From Vibrio ulleungensis (GTDB taxonomy: Bacteria > Pseudomonadota > Gammaproteobacteria > Enterobacterales > Vibrionaceae): DNA of 64,000 bases. How positions within the stretch are numbered: position 1 is the stretch's first letter; each line of letters starts with the position of its first letter. The notes below the pieces were generated by a model. That model was not told where the DNA came from. It did no database searches and was given only the letters and a program-made list of their open reading frames with translations. Shown here piece by piece: positions 8,158-17,261 of this stretch. The translations under genes were made by a program, and so were the position numbers. Location of the stretch: NCBI RefSeq assembly GCF_016900875.1, contig NZ_JAFEUM010000002.1, forward strand, positions 434,001 through 498,000, written 5' to 3'.

Positions 8158-8958
8158 ATGAGCTCAAACTTTAAGCCCCAAACAGGCGCAACCAATGGGA
8201 GACTTTGGGGGTCTTCAGCCGTAGATTGGTCGAACATTCAGGAACAAACCTGTGCTGCCGTATATCACGCTGTTTTTGAGCACCTAAACATTGGTCACGG
8301 TACGGCTTACCTTGATATTGGTTGCGGCTCAGGCCTTGCGACACAATATGCCTCAGCCCGAGGCGCTAAAGTCAGTGGTGTGGATGCCGCTGAAAAACTG
8401 ATAGAAATTGCGCAGCAGCGAACACCATCAGGTGATTTCCACATCTCTGATATAGAAAACTTACCTTTTGACGATAGTGGCTTTTCGTGTGTAACCGGTT
8501 TTAACTCCTTCCAATACGCTGGCAACCCAACAGCCGCTCTATTAGAAGCAAAACGCGTTGCATTGCATAATGCACAAATCGTCATTATGACTTGGGGCGA
8601 ACCAGAGAATATGGAAGCCGCTGATTTAGTCGCAGCACTAAAGCCCTTATTACCCACGCCACCCCCAGGTACGCCCGGCCCCTTTGCATTGTCGAACAAA
8701 GATTTACTCAAGGGTTTTGTCTCGGATGCTGGATTAACGCCAATTGACATCTTTGATGTCGATTCGCCGTGGCTGTATCCCGATCTCGACACCGCTATAC
8801 GCGGTTTACGCTCGTCCGGAGTTGCCGTAAAGGCCATTGAGAACTCAAGCCTAGAGGCTGTGAACCAAGCGCATCATGCCGCGTTACAACCATATGTTAA
8901 AGCAGATGGTAGCTTAGAGATTGGCGCGACTTTTCGATGTTTAGTCGCCAAACCATAA
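8158..8958 (+). CDS. Class I SAM-dependent methyltransferase, substrate unknown
   Basis: A 266-aa methyltransferase with motif I YLDIGCGSGLATQYA (about 47-61), the acidic ribose-binding residue in SGVDAAEKL, motif II region ISDIENLPFDDSGFSCVTGFNSFQYA and a post-motif helix typical of UbiE/type 11 enzymes. The C-terminal half contains a proline-rich loop (PTPPPGTPGP) seen in small-molecule methyltransferases. GGAG precedes the ATG. It stands alone just outside the left end of the defence island. No substrate can be inferred. Confidence 0.8.
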   Translation: MSSNFKPQTGATNGRLWGSSAVDWSNIQEQTCAAVYHAVFEHLNIGHGTAYLDIGCGSGLATQYASARGAKVSGVDAAEKLIEIAQQRTPSGDFHISDIENLPFDDSGFSCVTGFNSFQYAGNPTAALLEAKRVALHNAQIVIMTWGEPENMEAADLVAALKPLLPTPPPGTPGPFALSNKDLLKGFVSDAGLTPIDIFDVDSPWLYPDLDTAIRGLRSSGVAVKAIENSSLEAVNQAHHAALQPYVKADGSLEIGATFRCLVAKP

Positions 8959-9251
8959 TGCAGCTTTTTCGGTCCACAAAGGCTACATTCAGCTCAATGA
9001 TGAGCGCAGTACTTATGGTGAGGCTTACAATTCTTTAATTGCTATGTTACTACCATTTTCAACCAGTTAAGCGAACTTTTCATGAATCTTAAAACGTGTC
9101 TCGATACGGGTGATTCGTCATAAATCCCCATGCAGACAAGCTCAAACTTCGAGTAGACAGTCTAAGTATTTTTTGTACTCGTATTTGAACGTGGAGTAAA
9201 TACAGATTTTTGTTCAGATATGAAAAAGGCCTGATAAATCAGAACTTTTAA
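8959..9251. other. Intergenic region left of the island, with terminator-like sequence near 9220-9250
   Basis: No coding sequence is recognised. The last 35 bases (GATATGAAAAAGGCC... then an interrupted CTGAT/ATCAG hairpin) resemble the segment directly beside the 3' end of tRNA-Ser at 24340-24376 (TGATATGAAAAAAGACGTC...). This suggests that it is the former downstream flank of that tRNA, now separated by the island. Confidence 0.45.
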
Positions 9252-9270
9252 AATGTGGCGGTGAGTGAGA
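9252..9270 (+). repeat. Left direct repeat (attL-like)
   Basis: The 19 bp aatgtggcggtgagtgaga are identical to 24377-24395 at the right end, in the same orientation. The core corresponds to the last 15 nt of tRNA-Ser(GGA) including CCA. There is no tRNA body here, so it is a partial duplicate. Confidence 0.88.
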
Positions 9271-9329
9271 CAGCTGGCTTTGAGTGCTAACTCACTTTTT
9301 TACATGGAAATTTAATTAAACTTTACGTG

Positions 9330-9353
9330 TGGTATTACTCCAGGTATTACTTA
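9330..9353 (+). repeat. Tandem AGGTATTACT motifs at the left island end (possible arm-type sites)
   Basis: Two copies of GGTATTACT in direct orientation, 11-12 bp apart (GGTATTACTCC then AGGTATTACTT), 60-80 bp inside the left repeat. A near-identical tandem pair is found at 24245-24266 near the right repeat. Confidence 0.6.
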
Positions 9354-9482
9354 GTGAAATCCATTAAATTTGAGAACGCTACAATTAGGCCATTCTTTTC
9401 CGTCAACTATAATCTGGCGGCTCTCAAGCAACGACCATAATCTTAGCTGCACTAAAACACCTTACAAGCATGGAGACTTGAC

Positions 9483-9767
9483 ATGGACGACACCGAACTA
9501 GACAAAAAACTAAAATCCGTTGGCAAAGCCGCTTTTGTATCCAACTATGATCTTTTCCAAAATTTTACTGCTGGAAGGATTTCCCGCGCAGATGCCATTG
9601 AAACCCTTGTAAGGCAAAAAGTCAGCAATGAAGCTGGTGCAGCCATTCGAATCGGGAACGCAAAGTTGATCTTTGAAAACGGCAGAGAGCTCGATGCACT
9701 TGATTTAGTAGTTCAGTCTAACCGACTAAATAACGATATACGTGATTTAGCTCGAAAGCTCAGGTAG
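9483..9767 (+). CDS. Small conserved-looking hypothetical protein at the island edge
   Basis: A 94-aa soluble, mostly helical protein. The N-terminal half (VGKAAFVSNYDLFQNF...SRADAIETLVRQK) followed by an Arg/Ile-rich segment and a C-terminal helix (NDIRDLARKLR) recalls a recurrent family of small proteins in restriction-type islands, but I cannot name it. GGAG 9 bp before the ATG supports the start. It faces mcrC and the two genes overlap by 21 bp at their 3' ends. Its place next to the left end would suit a recombination-accessory or regulatory protein, but no HTH or excisionase motif is visible. Confidence 0.65.
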   Translation: MDDTELDKKLKSVGKAAFVSNYDLFQNFTAGRISRADAIETLVRQKVSNEAGAAIRIGNAKLIFENGRELDALDLVVQSNRLNNDIRDLARKLR

Positions 9768-11075
9768 CACCATTTCAATACCCAACAAATCGCACTTGTC
9801 GCTTGATAGATCATAAGGAAGAACCCTTACCGACAGGTTCTCATCAAATCTAAATGATGGCAGAGACTCACTAAAGTGCTCGTATGCTGGGTAAATAAGA
9901 TATACCACGCCTTTACCACCCAAATACTTATGACCATAAGCAAACATCTGATACATATCAGATTGGCTAATGTCATACTTCTGCTTTGCCGTAGCTTGCT
10001 TTTCTTTGATTCTCTTCCACTTTGTATCGGCTACATAAAGCGGCTCGTGCGATTTCATTTCGCTAACCACTATATCAGGCTTGAGCCTAAACCACTCTTG
10101 AGGCTTTCCTGAACGGGGGGTATGCTCGACTAATGAGCAACTGCTTGCTTGAGTTTTCAATTTAAGAGAAGGTTGTAGTGACTTCCTTAGCCTAATCGCA
10201 ACATATCGCTCAAAGAGACTTTCCATCGGGAAAAGCATCGAGATGCCATTATACCCCCCTGATAGTGATACAGGTGATTGGTAACTCAAAATTAATTCAC
10301 ACCATGACCTCACAGTACAATAGTGAACGAGAGAACGCTCCTTAGACCACTGGCGAAAATCCAGTGCATAGTTTCCTGAGTGCGGAATATCATCAAGTGC
10401 GAATTGCAATTCACTTCCTAAGCGTAAATTATCACTATTTTTCGACCACTTCATCACCTGACTCAATGCAGAGCGTATCAATCTATTTTCTGCTCTGTTT
10501 GGAGAAAATTCATCGTAAGCAATGTGAAAGCTATTTAAGCAACCCGGTCGTTGGTTTATTTGCTTTGATGTTTGTAGCTGACCTTTTAAGTAAGGTTTAC
10601 GAGCTTGAGCTCTTGTGTACTGGCTTCGAATCCCTTTCTTAATGACATCCGAGACATCTTTCAAGAAATAACCAATCAGTATTTCAAACAATGGTCTGTT
10701 TAACGTTTGTAGCGAAGAGTTTTCAAACCTATGCATGTTAAGTTTATGGACCGTTGAAAGCATCTTGAGGAGCACTTTCGTGGCGGTTTGGTTATCTTCC
10801 TTCTCTGATATTTTAGGAAGAATTTCAATCCGGGTGCCGCAAGGCGTTTCTAATACCCCAACATAATTGATAACTTGCAGAGCAATTGAACGACCTTGCT
10901 TTTTGACCTTTATGAGATCGACTGACTCTTGATTATTACTCTGTCCATTGGCCAACAACCACTCAAACGCTTTACTCGGTATTGACTGGCAATCAATACT
11001 CGACTTATCACCACCATTGAGTAACAAGTCGAACTCACGGACAGCAATCACAGAGCCATGATTCCTATTAAACAT
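9747..11075 (-). CDS. mcrC: McrC-like endonuclease subunit of a McrBC modification-dependent restriction system
   Basis: A 442-aa protein. The C-terminal part carries a PD-(D/E)xK nuclease core: Asp334 in RLKPDIVVS, then Asp350-x-Lys352 in LYVADTKWKRIK, plus a following QMFAYGHKY helix, as in the McrC/5-methylcytosine restriction family. The N-terminal region (about 1-150) is the McrB-interaction domain. McrC is recruited by the McrB GTPase ring and cuts DNA containing modified cytosine. Its ATG overlaps the mcrB stop by one base (TAATG), giving tight coupling. The catalytic residues are intact. Confidence 0.88.
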   Translation of the reverse strand: MFNRNHGSVIAVREFDLLLNGGDKSSIDCQSIPSKAFEWLLANGQSNNQESVDLIKVKKQGRSIALQVINYVGVLETPCGTRIEILPKISEKEDNQTATKVLLKMLSTVHKLNMHRFENSSLQTLNRPLFEILIGYFLKDVSDVIKKGIRSQYTRAQARKPYLKGQLQTSKQINQRPGCLNSFHIAYDEFSPNRAENRLIRSALSQVMKWSKNSDNLRLGSELQFALDDIPHSGNYALDFRQWSKERSLVHYCTVRSWCELILSYQSPVSLSGGYNGISMLFPMESLFERYVAIRLRKSLQPSLKLKTQASSCSLVEHTPRSGKPQEWFRLKPDIVVSEMKSHEPLYVADTKWKRIKEKQATAKQKYDISQSDMYQMFAYGHKYLGGKGVVYLIYPAYEHFSESLPSFRFDENLSVRVLPYDLSSDKCDLLGIEMVLPELSS

Positions 11076-13771
11076 TAAGAATAGATACCAATATATGCAG
11101 CGGTAGCGTTAAAGGCTTTATCGTTTCTAACATAAGGCTGTATGCCCGTTTGATCCCAATCATCGCCCATTAACTGAGCGACTTCGTTCGCGTCAAATTG
11201 CTCAACAACAAAGCGCAAACTCTCATCGGCTTTAAGGTGATCACCCAGAACAATTGCTACTCGTTCCCAGTCTTCAAAGAAATATTCTTCCAGCAATGGA
11301 AGGATCTGTAATTCAAAAATTTCAGCCAGATGTTCAATCGACGGGGTATCTTTTAGTGATAAAAAGAAGCTGTGACCTATCGTGTGCTCACGGTCGTACA
11401 GTAGCTCTATTCGCTTATTGATGACTCGAACCGTCTGCTCAATATCAATACCATCTATTAGTGGAATCTCTGCAAGCAGTTCATAGTTCGTCATCATTTC
11501 TTCAAACTGGAAACGGCGACGCAGCGCAATGTCTAGTTGAGCCAACGACTTATCAGCCGTGTTCATCGTGCCAATGATGTGCAGGTTATCAGGAACTGAG
11601 AAGGTCTCTTTAGAATATGGCAATTTAACCGATAGCGCCTCTTTACCACCCGCCCTCTTGCTTGGCTCAATCAAAGTGATTAACTCTCCGAATATGTTGG
11701 AAATGTTACCTCGGTTGATTTCATCAATGATCAGCACCCTCTTGTCTGAAGAGGCTTGATTTGATACGGATATTCCCTTGCTAACAATTCCTTCCACTAA
11801 CGACCCGAGAACATTAGGGTAGCCATTTACTAGGAACTTCTCCATTAAGGTGTCTACGTTATCAAACACCCTTTTATGTTTAATATCGTCAACAGAAACA
11901 TCACCAGAACGAACCAAATCACAAAGCTCGTCAACAATCGATTTGGGCATTGGAAGCTCAGAACCATTCGGCTTTCGAATAGTAATCAGCTCATCAGAAA
12001 TTGATTCAATCTGATACTTACCTACCGTGCGGCCCGGTGCAACGTTATCTGAATCACCACTACCTTGTAATATAGCTCGAAGTTTTTCTGTATCAATGGT
12101 CGTGTCATACAATCGATACAAAGTCATTTGAGACAGGTTTTTCTTGAATAATTCATCAACTGGTAATGATGGTTCGTATACTCTGTGCCACGTAACTTTC
12201 CTTGCTTGAGAATAACTAACATCATCAACCGAAGAGTTATCTAAGTAGTAATCACTGGTTATTTCTGCAATAGCACGAAACTTACGATTACCGTCCGAGA
12301 CAACAATCAAATCACCTATACTCACCGTATTCTTGAATGTGTTGACCGATGTTACTTGATAGTTATTACTTTCATTTTCAATATTTACGCCATTATCACG
12401 ATACGTCTGGGCTACTTGCTTACGATCATTTGCATGAGTGAAATCTATATCATCACCATAACCTAGCAACACACAGCCATTATCAATACATTGCTGATAG
12501 ATAAAGGCATCATCACCAGCGGTATCACCTAACGACATCTTCCAGATTTTACGGCCACTAATATCAACATGATCTTGAGCCGCTTTGATAGTCGGTTTCG
12601 CACGAGCAGATTCGCATAAGCGCTTGAAGATACCATCTTCGATTTCATAGTTAACCTGATTATTTTCAGTAGTCGCTTTCAGTCCTTCCACAAAATCTTC
12701 ATAACTAAAACTTTGGTGAAAAGTAACAAAGCCAATGCGATTACTGTTTAATAATTCATCGAATCGCTTCTTGATGGCAGCTCGATCATCGTTATTTTGA
12801 TGGTAAAACTCAGGGTCAACAATCTCTAAGGCTTTATTGATCGTGTTATAGGTTTTGCCAGTACCTGGAGGCCCGTACAGAATTGTATTTAGCGTTTGGT
12901 TTACGTCGTTAATCTTCACTTCATACCCCTGTCCAGGTTCTTTTATCTCATTAGGCTCTTCAGAGCTTTCTTGACCCCACCTTAAGCTTAATGGCTCAAC
13001 GTAATAATCCAGCTCTTTTGTCCCATACTCTTTTTCAAACTGAGTTCGTATCTCTAACAATCGATTATCGACATCAAGAGGTGACATTTTTCTAGACTGA
13101 GATGGCGTAATATTCAAAAACGTCTCAAGCAATGACTGTCTATGTCCGCCACCGAAAATTCGCTCCTGCTCTTCAGGATAAAATAGATATAAAATCATGT
13201 GGCGGAATTGTCGTTTGTCATTTCCAGGAATGTCATTTAACCAGCTTGAAAACTCTGTGCGACTCGCTAGCAAAGTTGCTCTTTCATCTTTGCTCAACTT
13301 AAAAAACTTTTCTAGTAAGCGAATAAAGTAAACCAGCTCTCGCCATCGGCCTGTTTGATATGCAGCTCCAGTTTTGCCTATTCCTGTCAATGCCTCGTCA
13401 GATAAGTATTTTTCTCTTACCCCATTCTTAAACTCAAAACCGCTCCAGGAAAAAACACGTTCAATACTAGTGCGTTTAGAAATTGGCCCTGTACTACTAG
13501 GACATAAAAACATCAACCACAGCATTTCTGCCGCCAGTACTTTTGCTTCAGGTGAAGCTCTACCAAGCTGAGTTTCTAGCTTAGCTAAAAAGTCGCCTTC
13601 ACCTTCCTCAAGGTTTTCAACAAAAAACTGAATGAGTTCATGGCAGGTTGCTGAATTCCAGACTGCGTGATCTGTAAAAAGTGATTGGCCTTGAATAAAA
13701 CAAATCTCTTTAAACTCAGTCGCGTTTTCTAGTAAAAAGAATGAATTATTAGCACCGCAATAAATAGCCAA
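11075..13771 (-). CDS. mcrB: McrB-like AAA+ GTPase with an EVE/PUA-like insert
   Basis: An 898-aa motor subunit. Walker A GPPGTGKT is at about 300-307, Walker B VLIIDEINRG at about 679-688, the McrB signature MNTADKS at about 736-742 (GTP selectivity) and an arginine-rich RRRF after it. The N-terminal 280 residues are an unassigned domain, presumably DNA-recognition. Unusually, about residues 405-535 are inserted between Walker A and Walker B and read like an EVE/PUA-type modified-base reader (GRKIWKMSLG... VLLGYGDDIDF... IGDLIVVSDGNRKFRAIAEI). The start is TTG with a good AAGGAAC site. It lies 60 bp after the HNH nuclease gene, in the same transcription direction. Confidence 0.88.
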   Translation of the reverse strand: MAIYCGANNSFFLLENATEFKEICFIQGQSLFTDHAVWNSATCHELIQFFVENLEEGEGDFLAKLETQLGRASPEAKVLAAEMLWLMFLCPSSTGPISKRTSIERVFSWSGFEFKNGVREKYLSDEALTGIGKTGAAYQTGRWRELVYFIRLLEKFFKLSKDERATLLASRTEFSSWLNDIPGNDKRQFRHMILYLFYPEEQERIFGGGHRQSLLETFLNITPSQSRKMSPLDVDNRLLEIRTQFEKEYGTKELDYYVEPLSLRWGQESSEEPNEIKEPGQGYEVKINDVNQTLNTILYGPPGTGKTYNTINKALEIVDPEFYHQNNDDRAAIKKRFDELLNSNRIGFVTFHQSFSYEDFVEGLKATTENNQVNYEIEDGIFKRLCESARAKPTIKAAQDHVDISGRKIWKMSLGDTAGDDAFIYQQCIDNGCVLLGYGDDIDFTHANDRKQVAQTYRDNGVNIENESNNYQVTSVNTFKNTVSIGDLIVVSDGNRKFRAIAEITSDYYLDNSSVDDVSYSQARKVTWHRVYEPSLPVDELFKKNLSQMTLYRLYDTTIDTEKLRAILQGSGDSDNVAPGRTVGKYQIESISDELITIRKPNGSELPMPKSIVDELCDLVRSGDVSVDDIKHKRVFDNVDTLMEKFLVNGYPNVLGSLVEGIVSKGISVSNQASSDKRVLIIDEINRGNISNIFGELITLIEPSKRAGGKEALSVKLPYSKETFSVPDNLHIIGTMNTADKSLAQLDIALRRRFQFEEMMTNYELLAEIPLIDGIDIEQTVRVINKRIELLYDREHTIGHSFFLSLKDTPSIEHLAEIFELQILPLLEEYFFEDWERVAIVLGDHLKADESLRFVVEQFDANEVAQLMGDDWDQTGIQPYVRNDKAFNATAAYIGIYS

Positions 13772-13831
13772 TTTTGTTCCTTAATTTTAGTATCACATGA
13801 AATTCAAATGCACTTTAGTTTTATTGATGAC

Positions 13832-14671
13832 TCAACAATTACGCTTTTCTTTCAGATAGCTCAATTCTTCAGCTTTTGGCTTCAAGTGGTTATGTTTAGG
13901 CTGCTTGCCGTGGCATTCAACACAAAGCGCCATCAAGTTAGCTGGGTGGTTATTGGATTTCACCCCATCAATATGATGGCTATGAAGAAGCGTCTTCCAG
14001 CCATTAAGCTGTACTCCACATTCCTCACAACAATAGTTTTGACTTAGCTTGTAAACTTCACTAACTGCTTTCCAATCTTCTGAATAAGCGAAACTACTAA
14101 ATTCGGCATGCCGAAGAGGAAGGTGCTCATCGGGAAAGTCATGCTGTTTTTTAAGAAATTCAGACAGATTAAACTCACGTTGCGCCTGTTTTTTCTGTTC
14201 CGTATTTCGCGCTTGAACATAAGGCATGTAGTTCAGTTTACGAAGACAATTACCACACACAGCTAGAGCAGCTTCGTCAGTCTTATTTTTGTCGTCACAT
14301 ACGGGCATTTTCCCATCGATATATCTAAGGGCAACAAAACGACCAAAGCGCTCATCGTTTTTTTCATCACGAACAGTGTCACAATCTGTTAAGTGATATT
14401 TAGTTGCATTATTGAGCGGATCAAGAACTGCGGAAGATAGATCTGATTGCTCTTTAATATAGACAACAACACCATGCCCATCATAAGCAAGTAAATGACC
14501 ATTTAAACAGATCTCTTGGTCGAAGTCTGTCACCAAATCAGGAGCACTTCTGCGTTGTTTATATCTTTGATAATCTACCGGATATAAGCTCACTGAAAAC
14601 TGGCTTTTCCGTTCCGAGACACTTTCATCTATCAACTTATTAAACTTACTTAGTTCAACATTTAGCTTCAT
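13832..14671 (-). CDS. zorE: HNH endonuclease, probable ZorE of a Zorya type II-like system
   Basis: A 279-aa protein. The C-terminal HNH fold is complete: Cys pair in YCCEECGVQLNGW, HSHHIDGVKSNNHPANLMALCVECH with the catalytic histidine and Asn/His, and a second Cys pair. The middle carries another Cys set (LTDCDT, VCDD, VCGNCLRKLNYMPY) that probably binds zinc. Its ATG overlaps the OmpA-like gene stop (ATGA), so it belongs to the same operon as the ZorA/ZorB-like proteins. Zorya type II consists of ZorA, ZorB and an HNH protein ZorE, which matches this arrangement. A stand-alone HNH nuclease is the alternative. Confidence 0.78.
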   Translation of the reverse strand: MKLNVELSKFNKLIDESVSERKSQFSVSLYPVDYQRYKQRRSAPDLVTDFDQEICLNGHLLAYDGHGVVVYIKEQSDLSSAVLDPLNNATKYHLTDCDTVRDEKNDERFGRFVALRYIDGKMPVCDDKNKTDEAALAVCGNCLRKLNYMPYVQARNTEQKKQAQREFNLSEFLKKQHDFPDEHLPLRHAEFSSFAYSEDWKAVSEVYKLSQNYCCEECGVQLNGWKTLLHSHHIDGVKSNNHPANLMALCVECHGKQPKHNHLKPKAEELSYLKEKRNC

Positions 14672-15381
14672 TGGGCTTCCAGAATATCTTTCATGATGAT
14701 GTCAGAGTCAGCAATAACTTGAAATGAAATGCGGCGAGAACGCTCTTTATCTTCTGTATTGTTTTCAGAAAAAATTAAATTTGACGGGCCGTAGCCAATA
14801 GCGGATAACTTTCCTCGTAGCCAATATAGGTGCTTGTTAAGGGGAGCTTCCTTAGCGATTATGTAATCAAAAAGCCTAGTCGACCGCCTTTGTGATAGAT
14901 TCATATTTTTGTAATAGGCATTTAGTTCTGAATCATCATTATTCCACCCTGAAGAGGTATGACCTTCTATTTGAATCGCCTTAATCTCTTTTCTATAAGG
15001 CTCTAACACATTCAAATATCGTGGAAAAAACTCATCTAAAACCAAAGTTAATTGACCAGGTAAAGCAGAGTAGCCAGGTGTAAATTTATACCTATCGGCA
15101 TTGAAATCAATACTCAACGGCCTTTGCTCATCGAAACTGATTTCCCACCGCTTAAAGTCATCTTTAAACTCTACTTCCAATGCTCTATGAATTTCTAATT
15201 GCTTTTCACTTATTTTAACGGCAATACGCTCTATCGCTCGCTTTTCTATGTCGGTTCTGTTCATCAACGCGACACTGATTAGCAAAAATATCACCATAAG
15301 CCCAGCCATAAGGTCGGTGACAGATAACCAATGCCCCTCGTCGGTAGAAACCGTCTTTGATTGAAAAAGCTCACCGTGCAT
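14668..15381 (-). CDS. zorB: OmpA/MotB-like peptidoglycan-anchored stator subunit (ZorB-like)
   Basis: A 237-aa protein with one N-terminal membrane helix (LSVTDLMAGLMVIFLLISVALM) carrying the conserved Asp of MotB/ZorB proton or sodium channels. A periplasmic OmpA-type domain follows (IEGHTSSGW..., NMNLSQRRSTRLFDYI, RSRRISFQV) for peptidoglycan binding. The reading frame could also start at TTG 15387, but the ATG at 15381 is more likely; it lies just after the zorA stop. In Zorya the A5B2 stator senses envelope disturbance by incoming phage and signals to the cytoplasmic nuclease. Confidence 0.82.
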   Translation of the reverse strand: MHGELFQSKTVSTDEGHWLSVTDLMAGLMVIFLLISVALMNRTDIEKRAIERIAVKISEKQLEIHRALEVEFKDDFKRWEISFDEQRPLSIDFNADRYKFTPGYSALPGQLTLVLDEFFPRYLNVLEPYRKEIKAIQIEGHTSSGWNNDDSELNAYYKNMNLSQRRSTRLFDYIIAKEAPLNKHLYWLRGKLSAIGYGPSNLIFSENNTEDKERSRRISFQVIADSDIIMKDILEAQ

Positions 15382-15383
15382 GA

Positions 15384-16988
15384 TCAACTTACCTCTTCTG
15401 GTACTTCTTTAGGCTGGAGGTCCCGCAACTCTTTGTTCAGTCGTAACGCCGACTTTGAAAACTCTTCGGTTATATCGAGTAAGCCTCTACCTAAATGATT
15501 CAAGACTTGCTCTAATTCAAATTGAATATTTTGTTGGAACACAGTTGAACTTTTGATCAAGTCACTTTCGATCGTTTTCTGCACTTGGAGTGAACTCTTC
15601 ATTTGCTTTGACAAACTATCATCAATTTTCTTATCTATTGCATCATGAGCGCTGGTCAACAACTTACCTGTTTTATCTAATTGTTCTCGGTGCTTGTCTA
15701 TTAAGCTCTCATTCACATTTGATAAGGTTTTTGATATATCTAGCACATCCTCTTTAGTACCTTTAAGTAGACTGTTTAATGTACCTTCTAGCTGGCCTAT
15801 CGAATCTTGCATTATTGTTTGTATATTTTCTGCTGAGCTAGCTAAGTGGTTGGTCATAGATTCTATTTGACCAGAGGCATTGCTTAAATCACTGCCTATT
15901 CCGCTAGAAGCATCAACCAGCTTTTCACTCATTGCCAACGCTTTCTCTTGAAGTTCAGTCGAAGCTTTAAGCACTCCTTTTTCAAGGCTTTCGCAAGTGT
16001 TAAGGACTGATTTCTCCATTCTCATACCAAGTTGGTCTAGCCGCTGCTGTATTTCTGGCATTGCTTCAATTGCTTTATCACGCATACTGCTAAAGGCTGA
16101 TAAACGCAGATCTAGATCTAATATCTGCTGATTCCACATATCTGCCGTTTGAGTGAACTGTTTCATTGTGTTTGGAATCGATTGAGTATGATCACTAATA
16201 CTTTCTACGCTTTGCTCCGTTGCAGCCAGACTTTCCACTGTCAGCTCAAATGCGTTAGTCAATTGCTCGATTTGAATTGTATATTGCCGTTGCCATTCAA
16301 GCATTTTGACAACAGAATCATCCAATCGCTTAAAGTTGGAACCAAACTGCCCCATTAAACCCTGATTAAAGCTTTCGATTGAACTTTGCAGCGACAATGC
16401 GACTTGCTGCGAGGTTTGCGAGGAAACTTTAGACGCGAAATTATTAATCTCGTCGGTTAAATGGGATAAACTAATTTTACTTTGTAGATTTCCGTCTACC
16501 GAAACCGACTTAGTCATCCTAATTTCGTTTAGTAAATCAGTGAGTAGCTTTTGGTTATCTTGATGTCTACCTTTTGCAGCTGAGTTTGCCCTCTCTGACT
16601 CAGACAGCTGAGAAAGTAGTACTTTTTGCATATCATCAGGGGTCAATTGCGACAGAGCCATATGGTGTTCAGGCAACCAACGGGTCTTGAACATCATGGA
16701 AAACATCATACCGACGATGCTAGACCAAAACGCAAGCGTTAAACCACTTAGCAATATTGAAATACTGTTATTTAGATCTTCGGTATCAAAATTTAATAAG
16801 CCTAGAGCAATCCCCAAAAAGGTACACAATACACCTCCTGAAGTTAACAAACTCGGTATAGATCCAATTTTGCTAGAAGAGGGATTGTTTTTGCATAGCG
16901 CTACACCTTTTCGGTAGCCTATGAACAAAGTACAAACAGATAAAAACAAAACTAGGTAATTGAGATTTGCAATCCAATCAAAGTCCAT
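15384..16988 (-). CDS. zorA: MotA/TolQ/ExbB-like channel protein with long cytoplasmic coiled coil (ZorA-like)
   Basis: A 534-aa protein. The first 110 residues hold three membrane helices with the MotA/ExbB-like stretch LLTSGGVLCTFLGIALGLLNF and ISILLSGLTLAFWSSIVGMMFSMMF. The remaining 400 or so residues are a long, mostly helical, Gln/Ser/Leu-rich tail with many heptad-like repeats (SQTSQQVALSLQSSIESF..., ASTELQEKALAMSEKLVDASSGIG). The long tail is the hallmark of ZorA, where it protrudes into the cytoplasm. This one is of moderate length. First gene of a zorA-zorB-zorE run that continues into mcrB-mcrC. Plain MotA/TolQ proteins lack such a tail. Confidence 0.83.
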   Translation of the reverse strand: MDFDWIANLNYLVLFLSVCTLFIGYRKGVALCKNNPSSSKIGSIPSLLTSGGVLCTFLGIALGLLNFDTEDLNNSISILLSGLTLAFWSSIVGMMFSMMFKTRWLPEHHMALSQLTPDDMQKVLLSQLSESERANSAAKGRHQDNQKLLTDLLNEIRMTKSVSVDGNLQSKISLSHLTDEINNFASKVSSQTSQQVALSLQSSIESFNQGLMGQFGSNFKRLDDSVVKMLEWQRQYTIQIEQLTNAFELTVESLAATEQSVESISDHTQSIPNTMKQFTQTADMWNQQILDLDLRLSAFSSMRDKAIEAMPEIQQRLDQLGMRMEKSVLNTCESLEKGVLKASTELQEKALAMSEKLVDASSGIGSDLSNASGQIESMTNHLASSAENIQTIMQDSIGQLEGTLNSLLKGTKEDVLDISKTLSNVNESLIDKHREQLDKTGKLLTSAHDAIDKKIDDSLSKQMKSSLQVQKTIESDLIKSSTVFQQNIQFELEQVLNHLGRGLLDITEEFSKSALRLNKELRDLQPKEVPEEVS

Positions 16989-17261
16989 ATATATCGACCA
17001 ACTTATTTTCTATTTAATATAATTTTTAGTGTGTAACTGATGAAAATCTCTGCTCGGTTCGCTAACCGAAACAGTAATTCGTCAAGATGCTTTAAAAAAC
17101 TCAAAATTTCTCTTATCCACTTAAAAGTCCCTTTCGCCAATTCTCGACAACTGTAAATGCAACTAGGTTAGCATTTTACTACTTTTGAGACTGTTAGTTA
17201 ATTCATAGAGTTAGATCACAGTCATGAATCAAGCCTATTAGTATCAATAGCATGAATCGTA

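Noticed and set aside
7992..8174. A 60-aa frame before the methyltransferase gene
   Set aside because: No ribosome site, odd composition (many Cys, Ile, Arg) and overlap with the start of the real gene.
9252..9270. A second tRNA-Ser gene at the left island end
   Set aside because: Only the last 15 nt of the tRNA are present; no acceptor 5' strand, D arm or anticodon arm follows.
9483..9767. The small island gene as an excisionase
   Set aside because: No HTH, no typical small basic Xis features; position alone is not enough.
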